64,000 nt of DNA, from assembly GCA_030323305.1 (NCBI GenBank), contig CP106741.1, forward strand, positions 811,001 to 875,000, written 5' to 3'. Both the position numbers and the translations under genes were made by a program. The stretch's first letter is position 1; every line of letters starts with the position of its first letter. Below are positions 1 to 10,607 of the stretch, one piece after another. This DNA is from Paenibacillus sp. CC-CFT747 (GTDB lineage: Bacteria; Bacillota; Bacilli; Paenibacillales; NBRC-103111). Below the pieces are notes generated by a model that worked only from the letters and a program-made list of their open reading frames with translations, was not told where the DNA came from and did no database searches.

Positions 1-1
1 C

Positions 2-181
2 CCGACGAAGGACGCCCTGCTTCTGGAAGGCAAAGATTCCCCGTACGTAAACATTCTGGTCGCTCGTGAGGACAACAAGGATTCCGAAGCCATGCAGAAG
101 CTGGCCAAGGCCCTGAACACGCCGGAAGTGAAGAAATTCATCGAAGACACCTACAAAGGGGAAGTCGTTCCCGCCTTCTAA
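2..181 (+). CDS. metQ: Methionine ABC transporter substrate-binding lipoprotein, 3' end only
   Basis: The reading frame enters from outside the window and ends in TAA, giving 59 C-terminal residues. They include ALLLEGKDSPYVNILVARED and KALNTPEVKKFIEDTYKGEV, ending VVPAF, which is the usual tail of the NlpA/MetQ family. MetQ is the membrane-anchored receptor that delivers methionine to the MetNI importer. The permease and ATPase genes would lie upstream, outside the window. A strong terminator follows directly, so this is the last gene of its operon. The family is clear from the tail; the exact substrate is inferred from family. Confidence 0.85.
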   Translation, partial: PTKDALLLEGKDSPYVNILVAREDNKDSEAMQKLAKALNTPEVKKFIEDTYKGEVVPAF

Positions 182-207
182 GACGAGCCCTCTACTCTAG
201 TAAAAAC

Positions 208-254
208 GCCGTTCCCGGCGGTCCTTCGCGGACCTGCTTGGGAACGGCCTTTTG
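208..254 (+). terminator. Intrinsic terminator after metQ
   Basis: GCCGTTCCC pairs with GGGAACGGC around an inner GGTCC/GGACC helix, followed by CTTTT. It sits 27 bases after the metQ stop and separates it from the converging oxidoreductase gene. Confidence 0.85.
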
Positions 255-264
255 GTATGCGGAT

Positions 265-2737
265 TTAGTCCTCCCTTCCCTGCTCCCCTTCGGCCTGAGA
301 GAACCGCGGAAAGATATCCATCCGGCGGTAAGGGGTATACGGAGGAAGAACCACATCCACCATGGAGAGCGGCACCTGAAGCTCCTGTCCCGGGTCCGTC
401 CGGTAAGGGGGCATCAACCGGTTGATCCGGGCCAGCTGCTCCACGGTCAGCCGGTTGGCGGAAGCCAGCTCAGGCAGGCCCGCGGAGGCGGTGACGGATA
501 CCGTCTTGCGCAGCTTCTCGATCCGGCAGGAACTCTGCTTGAAGGTCGGCTGCTTGGATACCGGATCCACGAGGTCCACCGTCAGCTCGTTCGCGGCCTC
601 CGTCTGCTGCCAGCTGCCGAAGTGGAACGGGACGAAGAGCAGTCCGGGCATGACGGTCTCGGTCAGCCGGGCCGGAACCTCGATCCAGCCGCGGGGAGAG
701 ACCACCCGGATGACTTCACCGGGCAGCAAGCTCAGCCGTTCGCCGTCTGCCGGATGGATAGCGACGTAACCTTGGGGAGCCGCCAGATGAAGCTGGGGGA
801 CCCGTGCGGTTTTGGTCCGGGTATGCCAATGCCATACAAGCCTTCCCGTCGTCACCCAGTAGGGGTACTCCTTGGTGGGATGCTCAGCCGGCGGCAAGTA
901 AACTGTCCCGTACAGGATGGCTCTGCCGTTCGCCTGCAGTCTCTCGAATTCCTCGCGGGTCCGCGCCCTCCCCGTAAACAAGTCTTTGCCGTAGCTTTGC
1001 GCCTCGTCCGGGGAAGTAGGGAACCGGTAATCCTCATAGAGCCGGGGTGTGCCGAGCGGCTTCCCGGAAGGAACCGGGTATCTCAGGCCGTCATGCTCCT
1101 CCAGCCGCGCATAGGTGATTCCCGACATATCGGCCGAGGTTCCCTTCGACACCCGCTTCCATTCCTCGAAGCATTCCTCGGGAGTGGTATAGCCGATGAG
1201 GGGGCTCCGTCCTTATCGCGGAATCCCATCCGGGCCGCGAAGTCCAGCAGGATGTTGAAATCCGAATAGACGCCGGGAGGCGGGTCCACCGCTTTGCGGG
1301 AAAGGGTTACCCTCCGTTCGGTATTTTCCATGGTGCCTTCCTTCTCTCCCCACATCGCTGTAGGCAGGACAATGTCCGCCACCTCGGTTGTTTCCGTCAA
1401 GAAAGGATCCTGCACCACCACGAAAATCTTTTCGAACGCAGCCCGAGCGCGCCGGCGGTTCGGAAGGGATACCATCGGGTTGGTATGAATGTTCCAGAAC
1501 AGCTCCAAGCGGCCCGTCTCCATTAAATAAAGCTGTTCCTCGATCCCGATCTCGGGACCGACGGCCAAGGAGGAGAACTCCACATTCCATAAGGAAGCCA
1601 TCTCGGCGAGATGCTTCGGGTTATCCGGATTCCGGTGACCGGGGTAGGTCCCCACTCCTCCCACCGTACGGTTCGCCGAGGAGCTGGGCTGGCCGGCCAT
1701 ATGCAGAGGCCCTGAGCCCGGCTTGCCGATCAGGCCGCGCATCAGATGAATGTTATTGATCGCCACGCAGGCCGTCGTCGCATCGGCACTCTGGTAAGCC
1801 CCCTGAAGGGTAGTGGTCACAAGGGAGGGGTCCGGCCCAGCCGTTCGGCCAGTCGAAGAAGCTGCTCCACGGATACCCCGGTTTCCCGGGAGGTCCTTTC
1901 CGGATTCCAGGGGGCCACCGCCTGGCGGACCTGATCGATGCGGATGGTATGTGCCTCTATAAAGGAGCGGTCCACATAACCGTTCGCGAGCAGCAAATGC
2001 TGGACGCCGTTCAATAAGGCGACGTTCGTTCCCGGGTACACCTGGATGAAGAGATCGGCTGCCTCGGCCGTCAGGGTTCTTCTCGGATCGACCACGATCA
2101 GATACGGCTTCCCTTCCCTCTTCTTGCGCTCCATCATGCGTTCAAACAGCACCGTTCCGGTTTCGGCAGGATTATGCCCGAACAGAAGCAGCGTATCGGT
2201 CTGATCCAGGTCTTCATAGGAAGCCGGCACCCCGTCCGCGCCGAAGGACTGCAGGAGGCTCCATTCCGTGGTGGCGGTGCAGAGACGGGTGTTGGCATCC
2301 AGAAGATGCGTCCGCAGCCCCGCGCGGCCAATCTTTCCAATGGTGTAGTAATCCTCGAGCATCCCCTGGCCGGTCGAATAGATGGCGATGCCCATCGGAC
2401 CTTTGCGGGCCAGGACATCCCGTGTTTTGTCCACGAAGAGCGTCATGGCCTCGTCCCAGGTGGCCCGAAGCAGCTTGCCGGAGCTTCCCCGGATAAGCGG
2501 GGCAAGGAGCCGGTCGGGATGACGATTCGGCACCCACTGCCACTCCGCCTTCGGATCGAGCCGTCCCCGGTTCACCGGATGATGCCCGTTTCCCTTCACT
2601 CCCACCATTCGGTTGTCCTTTACTCCTATGTAGCAGCCGCAGCCGACCGAGCAGATGTTGCAGGTGCTGTAAACCCACTTATCCACCTCTCCTTGGCTGT
2701 AAACGGCTTGATCGATTCTCTCCGATTGCCAGGGCAT
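265..2737 (-). CDS. Molybdopterin oxidoreductase, nitrate reductase/formate dehydrogenase-like (two suspected frameshift errors)
   Basis: After correction this is about 824 residues, the size of single-subunit assimilatory nitrate reductase or formate dehydrogenase-like enzymes that bind bis-MGD. The N-terminus carries CNICSVGCGCYIG, the first three cysteines of the [4Fe-4S] motif; where the fourth is expected the text reads VNRGRLDPKAEW, with no Cys. The middle is a molybdopterin domain (FGHNPAETG, VVDPRRT) and the C-terminus a dinucleotide-binding domain with TTGRLVWHWHTRTKT. The frame breaks near 1200 and 1820, each in a C run and each cured by one extra C. The start follows GGAGATGAGAGG, five bases after the stop of the 142-residue gene upstream, so the two are probably co-transcribed. 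No Tat signal is seen, so it is likely cytoplasmic. The substrate cannot be told from sequence. Confidence 0.8.
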
Positions 2738-2741
2738 CCTC

Positions 2742-3167
2742 TCATCTCCATCCCGGAATAGGCCGGTAAACCGGCGGCACGATAAACCTCGCCTCCTCCA
2801 GCCCGTAGAGGGCGGCAATAAGAGGAGACAGGGCCTTTAGCTCCCGCTTGATTTGCTCCATTAGCCGCTCCCAGTAGGCGAGGGTTGGGGGATCGGCGAT
2901 TCTCATCCATCGGGAAACCCGTGCCCAGGAACGAAACTGGGGATCGGCCACTTCGTCGTCCCGGTAGAGCACGGTCAACGCATACTTCAGCTTCGATTTG
3001 TCAAAAGGGCCGTTCAACAGCTGGATGGCGTATCGGGTATACCCTTCCTGCTCCCGCAGCACCGTCCGAAAACGGATTTCCTGGGGATTGCCGGTAGCGA
3101 GCGGCATCCGATTGGCCTGTTCCAGCTCCCTCAGCATCGCGGTCAAATGGTCCCTAAGCTCCCTCAT
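2742..3167 (-). CDS. Conserved-looking hypothetical protein upstream of the molybdopterin enzyme
   Basis: About 141 residues, with no signal peptide or membrane segment. The second of two nearby ATGs is chosen because AAAGGGG lies six bases before it. It is rich in Arg, Leu and aromatic residues (YTRYAIQLLNGPFDKSKLKY, SRWMRIADPP) and looks helical and soluble. I do not recognise the family. Its stop lies almost on top of the ribosome site of the molybdopterin enzyme, so translation is probably coupled. A chaperone or partner role is only a guess from position. Confidence 0.65.
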   Translation of the reverse strand: MRELRDHLTAMLRELEQANRMPLATGNPQEIRFRTVLREQEGYTRYAIQLLNGPFDKSKLKYALTVLYRDDEVADPQFRSWARVSRWMRIADPPTLAYWERLMEQIKRELKALSPLIAALYGLEEARFIVPPVYRPIPGWR

Positions 3168-3280
3168 GCGCATCCCCTTTCCCTAGAAGCTCGTACCGGG
3201 ATAAGGGCTTCCACGACCAATATACGCGAGGGGAGGTCCCTTTATGTGGCCAGACAAGCACCCAAGGGGATAGGGAAGAA

Positions 3281-3312
3281 GAAAAACCCCGCCGCCCCAA
3301 GGGCGGCAGGGT
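3281..3312 (-). terminator. Intrinsic terminator, minus strand
   Basis: Read on the minus strand, CCCTGCCGCCC pairs with GGGCGGCGGGG and is followed by TTTTTCTTCTT. It lies a few bases after the corrected stop of the DUF4405-like gene. This also shows that the longer frame running through it is false. Confidence 0.8.
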
Positions 3313-3320
3313 CTTGTTCA

Positions 3321-4446
3321 TCAGGAGGACGGAACCGAAGAGACCTCCGGCTTTTTTTGCGCAGAGCTGCCAGCTTCTCTACGTAGTAGGTCAAGATCAC
3401 GAACACTCCCATTATGCTTATATACGTAAGCAGCACGTTCCACGGATTCGCGCCCGGGAAGCCGCCCTTGCCGCCTTCGCGGAACGGGCCATCCTCGCCT
3501 CCGCGCCGGGCCGGGCGCCCTTCGAAGCCGGCAGCGCCGGTACCGCCCGCTGAGACTCCGTCCTTGCCGGTCACGCCGGCTTCCGGGGAACCGGCCGCTT
3601 GGGAAGGAACGGCCCCAGCTGCCGTTCCCGCACCCGCAGCCGCCCCCGGATTCGAAGCCGTCGCTCCGCTTGCGGAGGACGTCCCCGAGCCGGACGAGGC
3701 GTCCGCCTGTGCCCCAGAGACGGTCCCGCTTGCCGGCGCCGCCCCGATGGCGGCCTTTCCGGTACCGGCTCCGCTACCGTTCGCGGCTCCTTCCGGCGGC
3801 ATGCCTTCCCGCCTCATGCCCTCCGGCATCCCTTCGGGTCTTCCTCTTCCTTCACCCGGCATTCCCTGACCGGAAGAGAAGAGCTGAGTGACGCCCTCCA
3901 CCCGGTTCAGGAAGCCGGTGTTGTAGATCTGCCAGCCTCCGTACACGAAGACGAGGAGGGCGGCCGCTTGAACCAGAAGGCCGGCGGTCCGGCGGCCTTT
4001 TCCAGCCGGAAGAGCTTCTGGCTCACATTCATCAGCCACTTCCAATGAAGGCCGACGTGGACGCCCACGATGATAAGGGTCAGGAAGGAGACGGAGATAT
4101 GGGTTCCCTTGAACCAGCCGACATTGCCCATGTGCAGGTCCCGGAAAACCACCTCGGAGATGAGAATTCCGCTTACGATAATAAAACTCATGCACGCGAG
4201 CAGCAGCAGGTTCAGCAAATAGCCGAAGCGGGTGCGCCCCGGCAGCTTCCGGTCGAACAGCTTGCGCGTCACGGTTGCCACCCAGCGCCCGTTCAGTAGA
4301 ATATGAACGAGGAACACGCCGCCGATGCAGAGCCCGGCGATTTCGTGGAACGCGAGACCGCCCAGCACCCTTTTGTTATACAGCAGCACCAGTGTAGCGG
4401 CCATCAGGATGTCGATGGTGATTTTGACGTATGTTACTTTCTTCAA
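3321..4446 (-). CDS. DUF4405/cytochrome b-like membrane protein with Gly/Ala-rich linker (two suspected frameshift errors)
   Basis: Corrected length is about 375 residues. The start is TTG (LKKVTYVKITID) with only a weak G-rich ribosome site. Residues 1-140 hold four hydrophobic segments with histidines placed for heme binding (AFHEIAGLCIGGVFLVHILL, GTHISVSF, GVHVGLHWKW), typical of DUF4405. Another membrane segment (GLLVQAAALLVFVYGGW) follows, then about 140 residues of Gly/Ala/Ser/Pro/Met low complexity, then a last membrane helix (WNVLLTYISIMGVFVILTYY). The frame breaks near 4000 and in the A7 run near 3353. An eighth A gives the tail KKKPEVSSVPSS and a stop just before the terminator. It may carry electrons to or from a periplasmic partner; this is inference. 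Confidence 0.7.
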
Positions 4447-4571
4447 GTCAGCCAGCCCCCAGCTCCAAATAAGATTGTGCCTTCATCCTACAGGGGCAAG
4501 CTAAACCTGTGCTGAGCGCCGGCTGAAGATTTGCTGAAAAAAATGATAAATTAGCGAAAGGTCACCCCCAC

Positions 4572-4615
4572 CTGAAAAGCAACATTGTATATTGTATAAT
4601 AGTGTTGTATATAAG
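4572..4615 (+). promoter_or_regulatory. Promoter region of the DeoR gene with repeated TTGTAT hexamers
   Basis: CTGAAA (4572) and TATAAT (4595) are spaced 17 bases. TTGTAT occurs at 4585, 4592 and 4605, and again at 5444 in front of the next gene. The repeats could be operator half-sites of the DeoR protein, but this is inference. Confidence 0.5.
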
Positions 4616-4658
4616 TGTATTTTCGATTGGAAGATAGAATAAAGAGAGGGAGTCATTT

Positions 4659-5428
4659 ATGTTTGCACACGAAAGGCGTAAGTTGATTGTCGAAGAGATT
4701 CATACGGAAGGAAAGGCCGTCGTAGCTGAGCTTGTCCGCAAATATGGGGTATCGATAGAAACCATCCGCCGAGACCTTGAGCTTCTGGAGGGAGAGGGCC
4801 TGCTGAAACGGGTGCATGGCGGCGCCATCCCCGCAGAAACCGATTACCGGCAGGAACTCCCTTTACCGTGCGGGATAGGAAGCATGCAGCCGCCAAGAAA
4901 GAACTGGCCGAGGCGGCCGTGCCTTACGTGTCCGAGGGGCAGTCGATTGCGCTGGATGTCAGCTCCACGAATACCGCCTTCGCCCGGGCGCTTAAGACCC
5001 GGGTGGAACGGCTTACCGTATTGACCAACTCGCTCCCCATTCTGGAGGAGCTGATCGACATGCCCCATTACACCGTTATTTTTACCGGCGGCGTGATCAG
5101 AAGCCATGAAAGGTGCAGTGTAGGCGAATTTGCCGCTGCCTTCGTTGCCCAGTTCCATGTCGATACCTTTTTTATGAGTGCGAGCGGCATTTCTCTTAAA
5201 ATGGGTATTACCGACTACGGCATCGGGGAAATTCAAGTCAAGAAGAAAATGCTTGAGCGTGCCGGCCGCACGATCGTGCTGGCCGATAGCAGCAAGTTTG
5301 AGCAGGTCTCTCTCCTCAGCGTCTGTGAACTGTCCGCTGTTTCCTCCATCGTAACCGATTCCCGTCTCTCCCCGGACCTTCTGTCCCGCTATAAGCAGCA
5401 TGGCATTCACGTGCAGCTCCCTTTGTAA
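4659..5428 (+). CDS. DeoR/GlpR-family transcriptional regulator (one suspected frameshift error)
   Basis: About 256 residues, normal for the family. Residues 1-55 form the DeoR winged helix (HERRKLIVEEI, VSIETIRRDLELLEGEGLL, KRVHGGA). The rest is the sugar-phosphate-sensing domain, with FTGGVIRSHERCSVG, FFMSASGIS and IVLADSSKF, which DeoR regulators use to bind phosphorylated sugars or nucleosides. The frame breaks near 4860 in CTCCCTTT; CCCC gives PFTVRDRKHAA and joins both halves. The ribosome site is GAGAGGGAG. It is followed by an EamA transporter gene that has its own promoter carrying the same TTGTAT hexamer, so the regulator may control both. The effector is unknown. Confidence 0.85.
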
Positions 5429-5443
5429 CGACCATGTACTTTG

Positions 5444-5483
5444 TTGTATTATATTGCGATTCGTTGCATTCATCTCTTATAAT
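5444..5483 (+). promoter_or_regulatory. Promoter of the EamA transporter gene
   Basis: TTGCGA (5454) and a perfect TATAAT (5478) are spaced 18 bases. A TTGTAT hexamer (5444) like those before the DeoR gene lies just upstream. Confidence 0.6.
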
Positions 5484-5525
5484 ACAAATATAACCCTTGC
5501 ATAAGGAGGTGAAAAATAGACGGGT

Positions 5526-6376
5526 ATGATGGTCTCCGTATTATGGGTGGTCGCTTCCGGTCTCATGAACGCCTTGTGGAACTTGTTCACCAAGCAGAGC
5601 CGGCACAAAGGCGTTTTCCTCGGGTTGATCATGATGACAGCAGCGGTAGTCCTGCTTCCGCATCTCGTCTGGGAGCTTACCAAGCGTACCGTTCCCGTAG
5701 AGGCCTATTTTTGGATGGTCTGTTCCATGGCCCTCCAAGCGTGTTACGCGCGTCTTCTTGCCCGCACCTATCGCTTTGGCGATATCTCCTCCCTTTATCC
5801 GGTCATGCGGGGAACCGGCGTGGTCCTTATTCCTTTGGCCGGCGTCCTGCTCCTTGGGGAGCGCTTGACCGTATGGGGATGGATAGGCATAGCGGCGATC
5901 GTATCCGGCATGCTCTCTTCCAGGCTAGGCAGCCTGCTCTCCCCTCGTCGGATGTGTCCCCTAACCGTTCCCTGGCTTGGGCGTTCTCCACCGGATTATG
6001 CATTGCCTGCTATACGATTGTGGATAAGATTACCTTGCAGTACCTTTCCCCGCTCTCTCTCCTGCAAGTATCCAGCCTGGGCTTTGTGCTTGGCCAACTG
6101 CCGGACTTGCTCAGGAGGGATCGGGTGCGGGAGGAATGGTCGCTGAACGGAAGATGGATCCTTCTCGGCTCCTTGCTTTCTCCCGGCTCTTACCTTCTTT
6201 TTCTATTTGCCGTGGATTCGGCTCCTGTCTCTCATTTGGCTCCCATTCGCGAAATCGGGACGGTGTTCGCCGCCTTGCTCGGCGTCCTCCTGCTCAAGGA
6301 AAAGCAGGGCTCGGCCCGCATCGCAGCCTCCATCGTGATAGCCGGCGGGATTATGGTGCTGGGCTTTCGTGGATAA
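5526..6376 (+). CDS. EamA/DMT-family membrane transporter (one suspected frameshift error)
   Basis: About 283 residues with ten hydrophobic segments arranged as two EamA repeats. The first ends in GERLTVWGWIGIAAIVSGML and the second in LLLKEKQGSARIAASIVIAG, the usual repeat ends. The family exports or imports small metabolites such as amino acids or drugs; the substrate cannot be told. The frame breaks near 5940 in a CCCC run, and one more C joins the halves (LLSPSSDVSPNRSL). AAGGAGGTG lies 14 bases before the ATG, longer than usual, and a TAG sits just upstream in frame, so either the second ATG at 5529 or another missing base is possible. It follows the DeoR gene. Confidence 0.8.
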
Positions 6377-6489
6377 TCGCCAGGGAAGGGTGTTTTGGAA
6401 GCGGCTGCATGCCGGACATTTGAAATTAGGCATTCGGATTCTTCGTAAGGATATTCGTTAGGACACTTAATGAAACGGAGGAAATACCT

Positions 6490-9400
6490 GTGAACCGTTC
6501 TGTTGGCGGAATGACCCGCCTGTGGGTGTATTTGCTTTTGGCCTCCTTCTTTACTACTCTATCGTTTTCTCCCTGGGCCGGCCTAACGGCGGATGCCGCC
6601 TCCTCGGACCCGCAATACGAGGCCGTTCCCCTGCCCTTGCCTAATCCCGGTTTCGAGCAGACGAGTGGAGATAAAGCGGTCGGCTGGACATACTGGAAAT
6701 CGGGCCACGCGTACGGAATGACCGTCAGCAGCTCCGTATACACGGAAGGCTCCCGCAGCCTTAAGCTGGACCTCCCGCTCGATAAGGTGGTCGGCATCGA
6801 AAGCCAGAAGGTCGACGTTGTTCCCGGACAGCGCTACCGTGTTACGGCAAGTGTCTACTCCGAGTGGTACGATCCGGCCGTTACGACCTCCACCACCCGC
6901 ATTTGGCTGCGCTTCTACAACGATACGACCCTCCTCAAAGACTTCGGCACGAACGTGCTGAGCGCCCAGCTGCCCCAAGGGCAATGGACCGATCTGTCGG
7001 TGGAGGCCATAGCGCCGGCCAATGCCAACAAAGTCATGGTCTTTTTTTATGGTGACAAAGGAAGCGCCTTCTTAACCTATTTTGACAATGTCCGGTTAAA
7101 CCATCTGGTTCCGGTTACCCCTGGCAAGCGTACGCTGCAAAATCCCGGATTCGAATCCCCTCGTCCGATGGATCGATCCCCGGCTGGACGCCGTATCCTA
7201 ACCCGGTCCCCTCCGGCTACGCGGTTTCCTTGACGGCGGAACAGGCCTCGGAAGGCACGCACAGCGCCCGCATAGATGACGGCGGTCCCAGTTCGGTCGG
7301 GCTCATCAGTTCACCGATCGACGTGGTCGGCGGGAAGGGGTACTCGGCATCCGTTCAGGCCTACATAAGTTCGAAAGGGGTGCCTGGTCCTGCCGGCTCC
7401 GGCGGAACTAGCCTTTATCTGAAATATTGGGATGGGAACGGCAAAGAGATCGCCTCGTTCGGCAAAAGCTCCAAGGATCCGATCGACAGCTGGACCACTC
7501 TTAAGGTGGAAGGCATCGCTCCGGCAGAAGCGTCCTACGCTACGCTTTGGTTATATTCCGGCACAGGCACGCTGGGTACCTCCTATTACGATAATGCCAA
7601 GTTCGAAGAGGTTTCCCTCTTGACCCTGCCGTATGAGTATGCCAAGCCTGTTTCGTTGGGGGATGCCACCGTTGTGGCAAGAACCGGGGCGCCGCCATCG
7701 GGAATGGGGATATCTACTTCGGCACAAGTGGAAGCCCCGCCACGTTCCAAGCGGTGGACGCGTTGACCGGAGAAGTGCATTTCTCCGCACCGCTTGCCGG
7801 TCTGGATGTCGTCTGGGCCGTTACGGTCGGCTCGGATGGGAACGCTTATATCGCGGGAACCTTGAACGGGGTGCTCTACCGCTATAACCCGAAGACGCAG
7901 AAGCTCGACAACCTGGGAGTCAATCCATCCAACAAGTGGGTGTGGGACCTGGACGCTTCGACCGACGGTAAAATTTACGGTTCCACTTATCCGGGCTCCA
8001 AAGCCTTTGTTTACGACACCGGCAGCGGGAGCTTCACCGATTTGGGCACCCTATTCCCCGGGCAGGATTATGTACGAGGCGGGGGAGTAACCGACCGTTA
8101 CTTTTACGCCGGAATCGGCCCGAAGGCCCACCTGATCCGGGTCGATCGGCAAACCGGCGAGAAGACCGAAATTCCTCTCTCCATTACCGGAACGGATAAT
8201 TTTGTTTCCAACGTCTGGTCCTATGGCGGCAAGCTGCTAATCGCCTACGGCACCTCCCTGTTGGTTCTGAACGAAAGCGACTATTCGGAAGTTAACAAAA
8301 TCAGCTGGGACAGCCCAAGCGCGTTCGACGGCATGATCTCGCCCCCTTCGCCTTATGACGCCGACTTGGTCTATTACCGCAACAAGAACACGGGTAAGCT
8401 CTGGACGTACCGTCTTTCTACGAATGAAGCGAATCCTGTAGCCTCCTCCCCGAAGCTGTTCGATCCGCGGATAACGGGGATGAACTGGGTAACGGTGCCG
8501 GACGGTCCGCAAGCCGGGCGTCAGGTTCTGGTCATGCTCTCCAACAATGTGGAGCTTGCGATCTATGACCCGGCCGAAGGGACGGTTACCGTAAAGAACA
8601 CGAACGTGAGCAAGTCCGGCATCCCGGTACAAAGCATGGAAACCGGACCGGACGGCAAGCTTTATATCGGCGGCTATACCGCGGCCATGAGCATTTATGA
8701 TACGGCGGAGGGCGTTTTCGAGCACCAGGAACTCGAGCCGAGCCAAATCGAAGGGATGGGCTCCCTGAACGGAAAAATGTACTTCGGCATTTACGGAGGC
8801 GCCGCCATCTACCGTTATGATCCGAAACAGCCGTTCCAGCTAAGGACCAATCCGGGCATGATCTATGATATCGGCGAGGAGCAGGATCGGCCGTTCGCCT
8901 TCGCCTCCGGCGACAACAAGCTGTTCATCGGCACCATCCCCGATTACGGCCATTTGGGCGGCGCCCTGACCATCTATGATGAAGCCCAGAACCGTTGGAC
9001 CACGTACCGCAACCTTATTTCCAACCAAAGCATCATCGGAGTCGCCTATGCGAACGGCAAGGTTTACGGCGGTTCCAGTATTCTGGGCGGCCTCGGGATC
9101 GATCCTACGGCGACGCAAGCGAGTATGTTCGAGTTTGACGTAGCTTCCGGTACGAAGACGGCCGAATGGGTGCCGGTCGTGCCCGGCTTCTCCTCCCCGC
9201 AAATGATCGGCGAGCTGAAAATAGGACCGGACCACTTGCTCTGGGGCATCATGTGGGGAAAGGTGGACACCGGCGAGGAAGGCTTTGCTCTGTTCGCTAT
9301 GAATCCGGCCACCCGGCAGGTTGTAAAAAGCCGCGTCCTGACGTCCGGCGACAGGGCCAGCATGTGGCGTCCTTTCTATATTCGGTGGGGACAGGACGGT

Positions 9401-10455
9401 TTGCTCTATACGACAATCGGCCGCAGGCTGACCGTATTCGATCCGTCGACGCTCGCCTCGCGGCAGCTGGTGAACGAATCCGTATCCCTGATGAGCCTGG
9501 GACCGGACGGCAGCATTTACTACGCCTTGGACGCGAAGCTTATGAAAATGACACCGCGCATGACGGGCGCCACGCTGGAAACCTTCCGGACCGAACTGAA
9601 TTCCGGGAGGAGACCCAGCTTCGCGTGTCGCTGCAGCTGGTCAACAACCGGACGGCCAACGCCGCCGGAACGGAGGTAACCTATACGGTTAGCGACCCTT
9701 CCGTCCTGCGGGTCGATTCCGACGGTAAAGTCACCGCCTTGAAGTCCGGGACCGCCGCCATCTCGGCAGCCGTCAAGCAGGATGCTGTGCAGCAAACGAC
9801 TAAATCCGTGACCCTTACCGTGAAGGATATCGTTCCGCCGGTTACCACCGCTCTTCTTGAAACGGACGGTGCCGCTCCTGTTAACGGCTGGTATACCGAC
9901 CCGGTCACTCTTCGATTGACCTCGGAGGACAATGACTCCGGGGTAGCCTATACGGAATACCTGGTAAACGAGGGAGCCTGGCAGCGCTATGCCTCTCCGG
10001 TCTCCTTCGATAAAGATGGACCTTACTCCGTCGACTTCAGGAGCACGGACCTTGCCGGCAATACCGAAACACCCAAGACTATAGCCTTCCGCATCGATCA
10101 GACCGCCCCGACCCTTAACCTTAAGGCGGACCCCTCTGTCCTATGGCCTGCGGACGGCAGGCTCGTGCCCGTCACCGTCGGGATAGAAGCTTCCGATGCC
10201 GCCTCCGGGATTGCGTCCGTCACGCTGATATCCATAACGGCCATGGAAGGAGGAGTACCCGTCACTTTGACTCCGGAAGACGTCCAACAGGCGGATATAG
10301 GAACGTCGGATAGTGAGTTCCTGCTAGCAGCCAAGCGTTCCGGTACCGCTCTGGACGGCCGGGTCTACAACATCGTCTATGAAGCCGTGGATCAAGCAGG
10401 CAACCGGGTTACCAGCAAGGTGACGATTACGGTCCCCCACGACCTTAGGAAGTAA
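6490..10455 (+). CDS. Large secreted multidomain protein: two CBM-like domains, beta-propeller, Ig-like repeats (three suspected frameshift errors)
   Basis: About 1322 residues. The start is GTG after GGAGGAAATACCT. A signal peptide (VYLLLASFFTTLSF ending in DAASS) directs export. Two beta-sandwich modules open with NPGFE (near residues 50 and 218) and look like carbohydrate-binding domains. Next comes a long beta-propeller region with repeated short motifs (GSDGNAYIAG, TDGKIYGSTY, GPDGKLYIGG, GPDGSIYYA). The C-terminus has a Big2-like module (DPSVLRVDSDGKVTALKSG) and OmpL47/Ig-like modules (GVAYTEYLVNEGAWQRY, YSVDFRSTDLAGNTE, YEAVDQAGN). Breaks near 7170, 7690 and 9600 are each cured by one base in a C or G run. 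There is no S-layer or LPXTG anchor, so it is probably released. It likely binds or degrades polysaccharide; no catalytic residues can be named. Confidence 0.75.
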
Positions 10456-10478
10456 GACTTAAATAAGCATGCACAAAG

Positions 10479-10518
10479 GACGCCTCCCTCCCCTTAGTCA
10501 GGGATTGGAGGCGTCTTG
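10479..10518 (+). terminator. Intrinsic terminator after the secreted protein gene
   Basis: GACGCCTCC pairs with GGAGGCGTC, followed by TTGTATAT. It lies 24 bases after the stop. Confidence 0.75.
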
Positions 10519-10607
10519 TATATAGTTGAGAAGATCCGTTGCGCTTCTTCCATTTGAGCACATTCGCAAGTGCGGCGGGGAGGGGGCCCGGCTTCAAACC
10601 AGCCAGC

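Noticed and set aside
3244..3273. Nine-codon plus-strand frame after a good GGGAGGT site
   Set aside because: Too short and lies on a minus-strand terminator; most likely chance.
3242..3320. Extension of the DUF4405-like protein to the stop at 3242
   Set aside because: That frame runs through an intrinsic terminator; with one more A at the A7 run the protein stops just before it.
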